Below, in pieces: positions 1 through 7,800 of a stretch of 26,030 bases of DNA. This stretch comes from Candidatus Moraniibacteriota bacterium (GTDB taxonomy: Bacteria; Patescibacteriota; Minisyncoccia; JAHIHE01; JAGLIN01), in contig DAOWHY010000029.1 in the NCBI GenBank assembly GCA_030641185.1, forward strand, positions 1-26,030, read 5' to 3'. Made by a program: the position numbers and the translations under genes. Numbering within the stretch: the stretch's first letter is position 1; each line of letters starts with the position of its first letter. Under the pieces are notes generated by a model. It was given only the letters and a program-made list of their open reading frames with translations, was not told the DNA's origin and searched no databases.

Positions 1-269
1 GTTCTGGTAATTTCTTTTTTTCTTTCTTCTAAAATATCAATTATCTTTGCGGGATCTTCTGGTGTAAAATATTTATGACTCTTTTTTTCATAATAGCTTG
101 CCAATCCCATTTTTACTAACTCTCTTAAAATATCATAACTTGTGCCGCGATTAATGTTTGCCTCTTGCGCAATTTTTCTCACTGGAGAGGGACCCAAACT
201 CAAAAGAGCAAGATAAGTCTTAATCTCCTTTTCTCTCAAACCAAATTTTTGAAGAGATTTTTCTAACAT
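1..269 (-). CDS. TrmB-like winged-helix transcriptional regulator, 5' part
   Basis: The gene starts at 269 on the minus strand and runs off the left edge, so only the first 89 residues are visible. The sequence begins MLEKSLQKFGLREKEIKTYL, followed by LGPSPVRKIAQEANINRGTS, then YDILRELVKMGLASYYEKK and a stretch containing YFTPEDPAKIIDILEERKKE. This helix-turn-helix plus beta-wing pattern is that of the TrmB family, in which the N-terminal domain binds DNA and later regions bind sugars or other effectors. The NRGTSYDILRELVKMG segment is the likely recognition helix. A consensus-like promoter lies 40-65 bases upstream. No SD is seen before the ATG. The ligand and target genes cannot be told because the C-terminal part is outside the window. 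Confidence 0.8.
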   Translation of the reverse strand, partial: MLEKSLQKFGLREKEIKTYLALLSLGPSPVRKIAQEANINRGTSYDILRELVKMGLASYYEKKSHKYFTPEDPAKIIDILEERKKEITR

Positions 270-306
270 TCAAACATTATTCAAAAGTTGTTGCACTATA
301 TTTTTA

Positions 307-334
307 ATTCTACACTTTTAAAAATAACTGTCAA
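307..334 (-). promoter_or_regulatory. sigma70-type promoter of the TrmB-like gene
   Basis: Reading the minus strand, TTGACA (329-334) is followed after 16 bases by TAGAAT (307-312). This gives a 5' leader of roughly 30 bases before the start at 269. Confidence 0.6.
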
Positions 335-361
335 TACTTTTCTAAAATATGTTAGAATAAT

Positions 362-388
362 AAAAACAATGGCTTACATAAACCATTG
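362..388 (-). terminator. intrinsic terminator after rnc
   Basis: On the minus strand CAATGG (383-388) pairs with CCATTG (367-372) around a 10-base loop and is followed by five T (362-366). It lies about 45 bases beyond the rnc stop and ends the rnhB-rpmF-nusB-rnc run. The stem is short, so the call is moderate. Confidence 0.5.
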
Positions 389-430
389 CTTGTCATATTA
401 TTCTCTAAAATATATAGTTATCCACAATAT

Positions 431-1117
431 TTATTCCCATCCCTTAACTTCCAACCCTTTCTTCGCCGCGTTTCTTTGCGCCGCTTGCTTGCTTGTCCCC
501 TCCCCTTCGGCGATTTTTTCGTTTTCTAAGTATATTCCGATTACAAAATTTCTGTCGTGATCTGGTCCCCATTCTTTAATAACTTTATAGATGGGCGTCA
601 CGCCGGCTTTTTCTTGCGCTTCTTCCTGAAATTTGCTTTTTGGATCCTGATACAACTTTTCATCAAGAACGTATTTCATTTTAGACAAGACACAATTACT
701 TATAAATTTTTCCGATTTTTTATATCCCTGATCAAGATAAATTGCGCCAATTACCGCTTCTAAGGCGTTGGCAAGAAGATATTGCCGCGCTTTTCCCAAA
801 TCTTTAGTTTCTCCTCTGCTCATTAATAAATAATCATCAAGCCCGATTTCTTTTGAAATTTTGGCAAGCATTTTTCCATTCACTAAAGCGGCTCTATAAT
901 TTGTAAGTTCGCCTTCGGGGTTGGAAAAATTGTTGTAAAGATATTCAGTGACAATGAGTTCTAAAACGGCATCTCCTAAAAATTCCATCCTTTCATTGTG
1001 GTCAAGTTCAAAGTCGCGATTTTCATTTAAATACGAACGATGAACCATTGCCTGTTTTAATAAATCCTTGTTTTTAAATTTAATCCCAATTTTTTTTTCT
1101 AAATTTTCTATTTCCAT
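431..1117 (-). CDS. rnc: ribonuclease III
   Basis: RNase III cuts double-stranded RNA in rRNA and mRNA maturation. The 228 residues are the usual length. The catalytic signature ERMEFLGDAVLE lies at residues 42-53, giving the expected E42, E45 and D49. The second active-site segment LLANALEAVIGAIYLDQGY (114-132) keeps E120 but has Asn117 where E. coli has Asp114 (family knowledge). A double-stranded RNA-binding domain fills about residues 158-226, with KSKFQEEAQEK at its start and TSKQAAQRNAAKKGLE at its end. It is the last gene of the minus-strand run rnhB-rpmF-nusB-rnc and is followed by a terminator. The gap to nusB is almost filled by a palindromic repeat. The ATG at 1117 has no SD, as is usual in this window. 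Confidence 0.96.
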   Translation of the reverse strand: MEIENLEKKIGIKFKNKDLLKQAMVHRSYLNENRDFELDHNERMEFLGDAVLELIVTEYLYNNFSNPEGELTNYRAALVNGKMLAKISKEIGLDDYLLMSRGETKDLGKARQYLLANALEAVIGAIYLDQGYKKSEKFISNCVLSKMKYVLDEKLYQDPKSKFQEEAQEKAGVTPIYKVIKEWGPDHDRNFVIGIYLENEKIAEGEGTSKQAAQRNAAKKGLEVKGWE

Positions 1118-1148
1118 GGGTTGTTTAGTTATTTGATTAACTCAATTT

Positions 1149-1282
1149 TGTCATTCCCGCGGAGGCGGGAATCCAGTAGGTTTCAATAAACAATATTTTT
1201 CGTATAATTTTATTAAGTGAGACTAACTGGATCCCAGATATTTTTTCTTTAGTTTCACTCCAGAAAAAATTCTGGGATGACA
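1149..1282. repeat. palindromic repeat, family A (TGTCATTCC ends), two-hairpin form
   Basis: The unit opens TGTCATTCCCGC and closes GGGATGACA. The left half is a hairpin, ATTCCCGC-GGAG-GCGGGAAT. The right half is a longer hairpin, ATCCCAGA with a T-rich side against an A-rich side and TCTGGGAT. The unit fills the nusB-rnc gap. Relatives lie at 9113-9281, 14019-14131 and 19175-19317, with a single arm at 12287-12316. The 19175 copy shares the same right half. Confidence 0.85.
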
Positions 1283-1294
1283 AATAAAAAATAT

Positions 1295-1753
1295 TTATTT
1301 CTTTTCTATCTCCTTATATAAACTCCCCAAAACTCCGTTCACAAATTTTCCGCTTGATCTTCCGCCGAATGTTTTGGCAAGTTCTATTGACTCGTTTATC
1401 GCTACTTTTGCCGGAACATCTTTTCTTTTGCTGAACATAAGTTCATAAATTCCAAGGCGAAGAATATTTCTGTCAATGATCATTATCTGTTCAATTGGCC
1501 ATTCTGGAGCGAGCTTTTTTATGAAAGAATCTATCTTTCTCATATTCTTAAAAACGCCGTTAACCAATTCTATAACAAAATCATTATTTTCTATCCCAGC
1601 GCTGTATTCTTTTATGCTATTCTTTACTATTTCATCAAGTTTATTTTTGCTGAATTTTTCTTTATGACTGCCGTTTTTAATCAAAGAACTTTCAAAATCC
1701 CATTCATATAAACTTTGCATCGCGACCGATCTTAATAAATGTCTGCTTGACAT
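1295..1753 (-). CDS. nusB: transcription antitermination factor NusB
   Basis: NusB is a small all-helical RNA-binding protein that works with NusE (S10) in rRNA antitermination. The 152-residue length suits the family. It begins MSSRHLLRSVAMQSLYEWDF, matching the family's N-terminal R-x-x-A-x-x-x-L-Y pattern, and ends with the typical LGIYELMF, DVPAKVAINESIELAKTFGG and KFVNGVLGSL segments. Residues about 25-50 hold a charged, Lys-rich stretch that is less typical. It lies between rpmF and rnc on the same strand, separated from both by palindromic repeats. No SD precedes the ATG at 1753. Confidence 0.94.
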   Translation of the reverse strand: MSSRHLLRSVAMQSLYEWDFESSLIKNGSHKEKFSKNKLDEIVKNSIKEYSAGIENNDFVIELVNGVFKNMRKIDSFIKKLAPEWPIEQIMIIDRNILRLGIYELMFSKRKDVPAKVAINESIELAKTFGGRSSGKFVNGVLGSLYKEIEKK

Positions 1754-1781
1754 AATGTAAATTGTTAAATTGTTGTTTAAT

Positions 1782-1921
1782 TGTTATTGCGAGGAATGAA
1801 GTTGAGCGATAGCGAAACGGAATGACGAAGCAATCCCGTAACTACGCGCAATGAATTTAATTACGGGATTGCTTCGTCGCCTTCTCGTTCGCTACGCTCG
1901 CTCGGGCTCCTCGCAATGACA
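1782..1921. repeat. palindromic repeat, family B (TTGCGAGGA ends)
   Basis: The outer arms are TGTTATTGCGAGGA at the left and TCCTCGCAATGACA at the right. The inner arms are GACGAAGCAATCCCGTAA (about 1824-1841) and its complement TTACGGGATTGCTTCGTC (about 1861-1878). It fills most of the rpmF-nusB gap and would form a strong cruciform or RNA hairpin. Similar GCAATCCC/GAAGCAAT repeats are widespread in bacteria. Only one copy is in this window. Confidence 0.85.
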
Positions 1922-1932
1922 GACAAAAAAAT

Positions 1933-2199
1933 CTATTTTTTCTCAACTGTCTTTTTCTTTTCTTTCTTCTCTTCTTTCATTTTAGCCTTTTCTGCTTTTC
2001 CTCTTTCTTTTTTGGAAAGTTTTTTAAGGATATCAATTGCTTCTTTTCCGTTATAATATCCGCAATTAGAACAAGCTACATGCGGCTTGATTGGCTGGTT
2101 ACATTTTTTACAATTTATTAAATCTATTTTTTTTAAAGAATGATGGGATCTTCTTTGATTTTTTCCTGATTTGGTTTTTCGTTTTTTTGGATGTGGCAT
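1933..2199 (-). CDS. rpmF: 50S ribosomal protein L32
   Basis: L32 is a small zinc-ribbon protein of the large subunit. The start at 2199 gives 88 residues and the classical N-terminus MPHPKKRKTKSGKNQRRSHH; the frame is open 18 codons further upstream, but that extension does not resemble L32. The zinc ribbon is CKKC followed by CSNC (CKKCNQPIKPHVACSNCGYY). A Lys/Glu-rich tail of about 35 residues makes the protein longer than the common 55-60 residues. It lies between rnhB and nusB in the same direction. Confidence 0.93.
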   Translation of the reverse strand: MPHPKKRKTKSGKNQRRSHHSLKKIDLINCKKCNQPIKPHVACSNCGYYNGKEAIDILKKLSKKERGKAEKAKMKEEKKEKKKTVEKK

Positions 2200-2269
2200 A
2201 GTCTTAGTTATAAAGTTAAAAGTTCGTAAGGTCAAAAGTCTCAATGTAATCATTTTATCTTAATTTAAT

Positions 2270-2917
2270 CTATTTTGCAAGATTAAACCTATGAAGAAGT
2301 TTCTCTATTGGACTGAAAGACCTTCTGTGTATTTTGCATGGACCAATCTTCTCTAATATTTCCAAATGAAATTTTGTTCCATATCCTTTGTGCTGAGCAA
2401 ATCCGTATTCTGGATATTTTTCATCAAGATCAACTAAAATTTTATCTCTCGTAACTTTAGCTAAAATAGAGGCTGCGCTTACGGAAAAAACATATTGATC
2501 TGCTTTCGGAATTGCAATTTGACTCACCGGATAATTTTCAATCGTGTGATTGCCGTCTATCAACAGAAAGTCCGGTTTAATTTCCAGTTTTTCAACCGCC
2601 TTTCTCATAGCAAGCTTGGAAGATTCTAATATGTTTATTTTATCAATAGTTTCTTCTGAAACAATGCCTATTGACCATGCGTGGCACTTTTCTAATATTA
2701 ATTCATATAAATACTCTCTTTTTTTTGACGAGAGAAGTTTTGAATCTCTTATTCCAACTTCAAGCAGCTTGTTTAACAATTTATTTTTGGAAAAAATAAC
2801 TGCTGCCGCGATCACGGGACCGGCAAGCGGTCCGCGTCCAACTTCGTCAACTCCAGCAATATTTTCATACCCTCTCCTAAATAGATTTTCTTCTCTAGAA
2901 AAATCTGGCACAACCAT
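2270..2917 (-). CDS. rnhB: ribonuclease HII
   Basis: RNase HII removes ribonucleotides and RNA primers from DNA. The first acidic motif is IAGVDEVGRGPLAGPVIAAA. It is followed by DSKLLSSKKRE, the aspartate in DFLLIDGNH, and SILAKVTRDKILVDLDE. I place the start at 2917 (MVVPDFSREEN), because AAAGG lies eight bases upstream. An in-frame ATG at 2941 would add MEGRKVKK but has no SD, so it is an alternative. The product is about 215 residues, normal for the family. It is the first gene of the rnhB-rpmF-nusB-rnc run and has a consensus promoter upstream. Confidence 0.94.
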   Translation of the reverse strand: MVVPDFSREENLFRRGYENIAGVDEVGRGPLAGPVIAAAVIFSKNKLLNKLLEVGIRDSKLLSSKKREYLYELILEKCHAWSIGIVSEETIDKINILESSKLAMRKAVEKLEIKPDFLLIDGNHTIENYPVSQIAIPKADQYVFSVSAASILAKVTRDKILVDLDEKYPEYGFAQHKGYGTKFHLEILEKIGPCKIHRRSFSPIEKLLHRFNLAK

Positions 2918-2986
2918 TTTCTTAACCTTTCTGCCCTCCATTTAAATAATTTTATCAGTTTAAATTGCAATATTTACAACATCTTT

Positions 2987-3014
2987 ATTATAGCTGCAAA
3001 TGCTTTTTTGTCAA
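2987..3014 (-). promoter_or_regulatory. consensus sigma70 promoter for the rnhB operon
   Basis: On the minus strand TTGACA (3009-3014), a 16-base spacer and TATAAT (2987-2992) give a perfect match in both boxes. Transcription should begin near 2980, leaving a leader of about 60 bases before the rnhB start at 2917. Confidence 0.8.
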
Positions 3015-3070
3015 TGCAAGATCGTTTAAACATATAAATATTTAAGCGAGATTTTTATTTGATCAGTTAT

Positions 3071-3103
3071 AAAAAAACAGGATGTGTGGTAAATCACACA
3101 TCC
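3071..3103 (-). terminator. intrinsic terminator after the CARDB-like gene
   Basis: GGATGTGTG (3080-3088) pairs perfectly with CACACATCC (3095-3103) around a six-base loop. On the minus strand the hairpin is followed by CTG and seven T. It lies 17 bases past the stop of the gene at 3120-3950. Confidence 0.85.
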
Positions 3104-3119
3104 ATAAAATTCCCTTTAT

Positions 3120-3950
3120 TTATTTGGGCTTGACAACGAACTCAAATGTTCCGTTGTTGTTTTCTTTCTCTTCCTCTTCTATTAATGTCTTTATTCCGAA
3201 ATTAAGATGATCTGCTCCTGGTCTAAACAGCTCTCCCCAAGGTCTATAATTAGCAAGAGCAACCGTAATTGTTTGTCCTGGAAAGATTTGGTAGTCACTT
3301 TGCATCTCAACAAGGTTGTTTTTATTCAACGGAAGACTTTTTGAATGATATTTGTCCGAAGAAAACCATACCGTGGTTTTGCCATTAAACAGCACTGTTC
3401 CGATGTTCGTAACATCAAATTTTATTCCTGAAGGAGCTCCTACTACAGGAGTATCAGAAACCGCACTATAATAGCGTGGGTTGCTTACTTCCAGATCGGG
3501 TAGCTCTGGCAGACAATACAGAACCATACTATCCATATCATTACTTGGATTTATATCTGGCGCTGAATTTAGCGGACTAAATACAATTTTTACTGTGATG
3601 ATATTATATCCTTCATGTAATTTGAATGGATCTACCTCTATCCAGTCAAAACGCTCACTTCCGGCTGGAATAAAATTCCAACTTGCGCCATCATAGTATT
3701 TTGTTGCAATCTTTACCTTTTCTCCTGATTCGGAGTAGGTATTAACCTGTATTTCGTAGGGACCGCTGGTGTTGGTTATTCCCTTAATAGAGAAATGCAA
3801 CTCTTTTCCGTTAAAATCCGTGAGGGATATAATCTCAATGGATGCATCTTGCCCTTGCTCTTCCTCTTCCTGCTCCTGTGCTGCTATTGATACTGTTAAC
3901 AATAGCATTGTTGTTAGCAATATTGCTAACAGTGTTGTTATTTTTGTCAT
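3120..3950 (-). CDS. secreted CARDB-like beta-sandwich protein
   Basis: The 276 residues start with a clear signal peptide (TLLAILLTTMLLLTVSIAAQ, likely cut near residue 24) followed by an acidic Glu/Gln run. Two beta-rich modules are visible. Residues about 35-140 are one, and residues about 150-276 resemble a CARDB cell-adhesion module, with SGIKFDVTNIGTVLFNG, then GADHLNFGIKTLIEEEEK and ENNNGTFEFVV. No catalytic residues are evident, so it is probably an exported surface or binding protein. AAAGGTGA lies 6 bases before the ATG at 3950, so unlike most genes here it has an SD. A TTGACA box at 4022-4027 suggests a promoter, but no good -10 box fits it. A terminator follows. Confidence 0.7.
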   Translation of the reverse strand: MTKITTLLAILLTTMLLLTVSIAAQEQEEEEQGQDASIEIISLTDFNGKELHFSIKGITNTSGPYEIQVNTYSESGEKVKIATKYYDGASWNFIPAGSERFDWIEVDPFKLHEGYNIITVKIVFSPLNSAPDINPSNDMDSMVLYCLPELPDLEVSNPRYYSAVSDTPVVGAPSGIKFDVTNIGTVLFNGKTTVWFSSDKYHSKSLPLNKNNLVEMQSDYQIFPGQTITVALANYRPWGELFRPGADHLNFGIKTLIEEEEKENNNGTFEFVVKPK

Positions 3951-3967
3951 TTTCTTTTCACCTTTTT

Positions 3968-3992
3968 GCGTTCTTTTCCTCCTTTGGAACGC
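3968..3992 (-). promoter_or_regulatory. leader hairpin with an SD-like loop
   Basis: In the leader of the secreted-protein gene, GCGTTC and GAACGC pair around a 13-base loop that contains AGGAGG. The loop motif is about 26 bases before the ATG, too far to serve as its SD; the working SD is likely the closer AAAGGTGA. It could be a stability or regulatory hairpin; the role is unknown. Confidence 0.35.
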
Positions 3993-4080
3993 AACTACAA
4001 GACTACACCATTATAAAAATATGTCAACCCCTTGTATCCTAACAATTTAACAATAGAGCAATTTGGAAATATAATTAAAT

Positions 4081-4109
4081 TTGCTTTTTACTGCCTATAA
4101 ATATATAAT
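4081..4109 (+). promoter_or_regulatory. sigma70-type promoter of the 4139 gene
   Basis: TTGCTT (4081-4086), a 17-base spacer and a perfect TATAAT (4104-4109). The predicted start near 4116 leaves a leader of about 23 bases without an SD. Confidence 0.65.
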
Positions 4110-4138
4110 AAAGACAATCTAAGCATTAAAATAAAATT

Positions 4139-4756
4139 ATGTCAGAAGATAAAAAATCGCCGTTGCGGGAATATGAGAAGGAATGGCAGTTAGTTGAAAA
4201 ACTGCTTAACGAAGGAACAATATCTGGATACAAGATTGCCGTTATTGAAACGGAAAAAATATTGCAAACAGTTCTTAACGATAAAAATTTTCCGGGAAAA
4301 GATATTTCCGCGCAGATTGAAAATGCGAGAATGATTTTGGAAAATTTTGATAAATTAAATTATTCTCGCGCAATGTTTAATAAAATAATAAAAGAGTCGG
4401 ATTTTGACATTTCCTCGGAAGACACGAAAGAAATAATTGCTGGTTATTACAAAGCGATTTCAGACATTATTAAAATGGATTCAAAGGACATTGAGCTTAA
4501 AGAAAAGGTTAATTTGCTTTTGCAAAGGTATTTTTATAATTTTCCAGTTAGAATAAGAAATGGATTTATTTTAGTTTTTTTATTTCTTTTGGCGGTTTTT
4601 CTTTCAACTGAAACGGCAACTGGAAAATCTATTGCTGAAATGGTTTCCGAACTTTCACAATTTATTTTTTATAAATTGATCCCAATGATATTAGCGGTTG
4701 TTGTTATAGGAAGTATTATTGTGGGAGGGTTGTATTATTGGAAAAGGAAGAAATGA
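4139..4756 (+). CDS. hypothetical membrane protein with helical cytoplasmic domain
   Basis: I do not recognise this 205-residue protein. Residues 1-135 are hydrophilic and look all-helical (for example EWQLVEKLLNEGTISGYKIA and QIENARMILENFDKLNYSRA). Two membrane segments follow, about residues 142-158 (FILVFLFLLAVFL) and 181-198 (LIPMILAVVVIGSIIVGG), and the tail is YYWKRKK. The arrangement suggests a cytoplasmic domain tethered to the membrane. It has its own promoter and no SD. It is the only gene in the window ending in TGA. Its neighbour dnaE is in the same direction, 139 bases on, beyond a palindromic repeat; a functional link is not implied. Confidence 0.65.
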   Translation: MSEDKKSPLREYEKEWQLVEKLLNEGTISGYKIAVIETEKILQTVLNDKNFPGKDISAQIENARMILENFDKLNYSRAMFNKIIKESDFDISSEDTKEIIAGYYKAISDIIKMDSKDIELKEKVNLLLQRYFYNFPVRIRNGFILVFLFLLAVFLSTETATGKSIAEMVSELSQFIFYKLIPMILAVVVIGSIIVGGLYYWKRKK

Positions 4757-4783
4757 TAATTGGATATTAGATATTAAAATATT

Positions 4784-4884
4784 GGAGTGTAGAGCATAGC
4801 CGCAGCGGAGCTCTACTGAAAAATCGCGGGATTAAAATTTATTACTATTCGGTCGGACTCCGCTGCGACTACGCCCGACATTCC
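4784..4884. repeat. palindromic repeat, family D, paired hairpins
   Basis: The left arm starts at GGAGTGTAGAGC (4784) and the right arm ends at GCCCGACATTCC (4884). The arms are imperfect reverse complements over about 37 bases, sharing the core CGCAGCGGAG. Each arm is itself a hairpin: GTAGAGC/GCTCTAC at the left and a GTCGG-type stem at the right. It fills most of the gap before dnaE. Only one copy is in this window. Confidence 0.75.
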
Positions 4885-4895
4885 AAATTTAAATT

Positions 4896-7800
4896 ATGAA
4901 ATTTACCCATTTACATACGCACAGTCATTATAGTCTTCTTGATGGTCTTGCTAAAATAGACGATCTTTTGGATCGTGCGGGAGAATTAAATATGGATTCA
5001 TTGGCTTTAACGGATCATGGTGTAATGTATGGCGCGGTGGAGTTTTACCAGAAAGCGAAGGAGAAAAATATCAAGCCGATTATTGGAATGGAAGCGTATG
5101 TTGCGACAAATTCAAGGCATAGCAAGAACGCGGGCGTGGATGATAAAAGGAATCATTTAATTTTGTTGGCAAAAAATCAAACTGGCTATAAAAATTTAAT
5201 CAAACTTACTACCCTGTCCCATCTGGAAGGGTTTTATTATAAGCCGAGAGTGGATAAAGAAATTCTGCAAAAATATTCTGAGGGAATAATCGCTACTTCC
5301 GCTTGTATCGCCGGAGAAATTCCGAGAGCTGTTATTGCTAATAATTTAGAAAAGGCGGAAAAATTAATTAGAGAATTTCAGGAAATGTTTGGCAAGGAAA
5401 ATTTTTATTTGGAGCTTGGAGATAATCCCAGCATAAAAGAGCAAAGCATAGCCAATGACGCTTTAATAAAATTATCCCAAAAAACAGGCGCGCCTTTGAC
5501 CGCCGCGAATGATGTTCACTATATCAATAAGGAAGACGACAAAGCGCAGGATATTTTACTCTGTATTCAGATGAACAAGACCGTTAATGATCAAAATAGG
5601 TTGTCTATGCTTGGTGAAGACTATTCTCTGAAAAGCCAGGAAATGATGATTGAGCGATTTAAGCATATTCCTGAAGCGATAGACAACACGCAAAAAATTG
5701 TCTCCGAATGCAATGTTGAACTTGAACTTGGAAAGATTTTACTTCCTCATTTTGATGTGCCGGATAATTTATCTTCTGCTGATTATCTTCAGAAATTATG
5801 CCAAGAGGGAATTCCCGAGAGATATGGAAAATCAAACGATGTCATTGAAAAAAGATTAAAATTTGAACTTGATACAATCAGACAAATGGGTTTCGCCTCC
5901 TATTTTTTGATTGTTCAGGATTTTGTCAATTGGGCAAAAAGTAAAAACATTGTGGTCGGACCGGGAAGGGGGTCTGCCGCAGGATCTTTAGTTTCATATT
6001 TAATCGGTATTACGGATGTTGATCCTTTGAAATATGAACTCCTTTTTGAAAGATTTTTAAATCCGGACCGAATTAGTATGCCAGATATTGATTTGGATTT
6101 TGCCGATCATCGTCGTGATGAAGTTATTAAATATGTTTCGCAAAAATACGGCGAAGATCATGTCGCGCAGATTATCACTTTCGGAACAATGGCGGCGCGG
6201 GCTGCCGTTCGTGATACCGGGAGAGCATTGGGAATCCCCTATTCTTTTTGCGACAAAGTCGCGAAGGCGATTCCGATGTTCACGAATTTGCCGGACGCGC
6301 TTGCTAATGTGAAAGAGTTAAAAGATTTATATAGCGAGAGTTCGGAAGCAAAAAATTTGCTTGATAATGCTTTGAAACTGGAAGGCGTTGCTCGCCATAA
6401 TTCAACTCACGCCTGCGGAGTGGTAATCAGTAAAGGAGAACTTGACGATTACACGCCGCGCCAGCATCCGCCGCAAGATACATCATCAATTGTGACCCAA
6501 TATGAAATGCATAATATTGAAGATTTAGGATTATTAAAAATGGACTTTTTGGGATTGAAAAATCTGACGGTTTTAGAAAACGCCTTAAAAATAATTTCCA
6601 AGACAAAAGGGGATGAAATAGATCTGTCTAAAATTCCGCTTGACGATCAAAAAACTTTAAACTTATTTCAGGAGGGAAAAACAACGGGCGTTTTCCAGTT
6701 TGAATCCAGCGGGATGAAAAGATATTTGAAAAAATTAAAACCGACAAGTTTTGAAGATGTGATCGCGATGGTCGCTTTATATAGACCTGGTCCGTTGAAT
6801 TCCGGAATGTCGGATGAATTTATAGATCGTAAAAACGGCAAGAAAAAAATTGTCTACAAGCATCCAGTTATGGAAAACGCTCTGAAAAATACTTATGGCG
6901 TTATTGTTTATCAAGAGCAAGTGATGCAATTATCCAAAGATATGGCGGGTTTTACCGGCGGACAGGCGGATACTTTGCGAAAAGGGATGGGTAAGAAAAT
7001 CGCTGAGTTGATGGCAAAAATGAAAAAGGAATTTATCGCTGGATGTTTAAAAAATAATCTTGATAAAAAACTCGCTGAAGATACTTTTTCTGATATGGAA
7101 AAATTTGCTGAGTATGGTTTTAACAGATCACACGCGGTTTGTTACGCGCTTATTGGATACCAAACTGCGTATCTCAAAGCGCATTATCCGGCGGAATTTA
7201 TGGCATCATTACTTACGGCTGACAGAGAAAATATAGATCGCATTGCGATTGAAGTTGATGAGTGTCGCCAAATGGGAATAGAGGTTTTACCGCCGGATGT
7301 TAATAAAAGCTTTGTGGACTTTGGGGTAATCAATGAAAATAAAAAAGATGAAATCAGATTCGGATTGGCGGCGATCAAAAATGTCGGAAGAAATATCGTA
7401 GAAATAATTGTGGAGGAAAGAAAGGCAAATGGAAAATTTGCCGGCATTGAAGATTTTGTTTTGCGAGTGGAGTCAAGGGATTTGAACAAAAAATCAATGG
7501 AGGGAATGATCAAAGCAGGCGCGTTTGACAGTATAGAGGAAAGAAATAAATTGTTATCTAATTTAGAACGAATTTTAATTTTCGCCAAAGAACGCCAGCA
7601 GGCAAAAAGTAACGGACAGGTCAGTTTGTTCGGTTCTGATTCTTCTGACGATAATAGTATTAACAAATTGCAACTTACGGACGCGGAGCCAGCGAAGAAA
7701 AAAGATAAAATGTCTTGGGAAAAGGAGCTGCTCGGACTTTATGTTTCCGATCATCCATTAAAAGAGTACTCGGTTTATTTAAGAAATAACTCCAAAAGCG

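Noticed and set aside
288..560. Plus-strand frame over the rnc 3' end and gap
   Set aside because: Low-complexity shadow overlapping rnc and its terminator; no SD or family features.
2200..2253. N-terminal extension of L32 to 2253
   Set aside because: The extra residues do not resemble L32, and MPHPKKRKTK is the family start.
4754..4780. TGA recoded as an amino acid
   Set aside because: No core gene has an in-frame TGA, and conserved glycines are GGN; read-through of the single TGA adds nothing recognisable.
7184..7666. 160-codon minus-strand frame inside dnaE
   Set aside because: Antisense shadow of a fully conserved dnaE frame; Ser/Leu-rich composition typical of such shadows.
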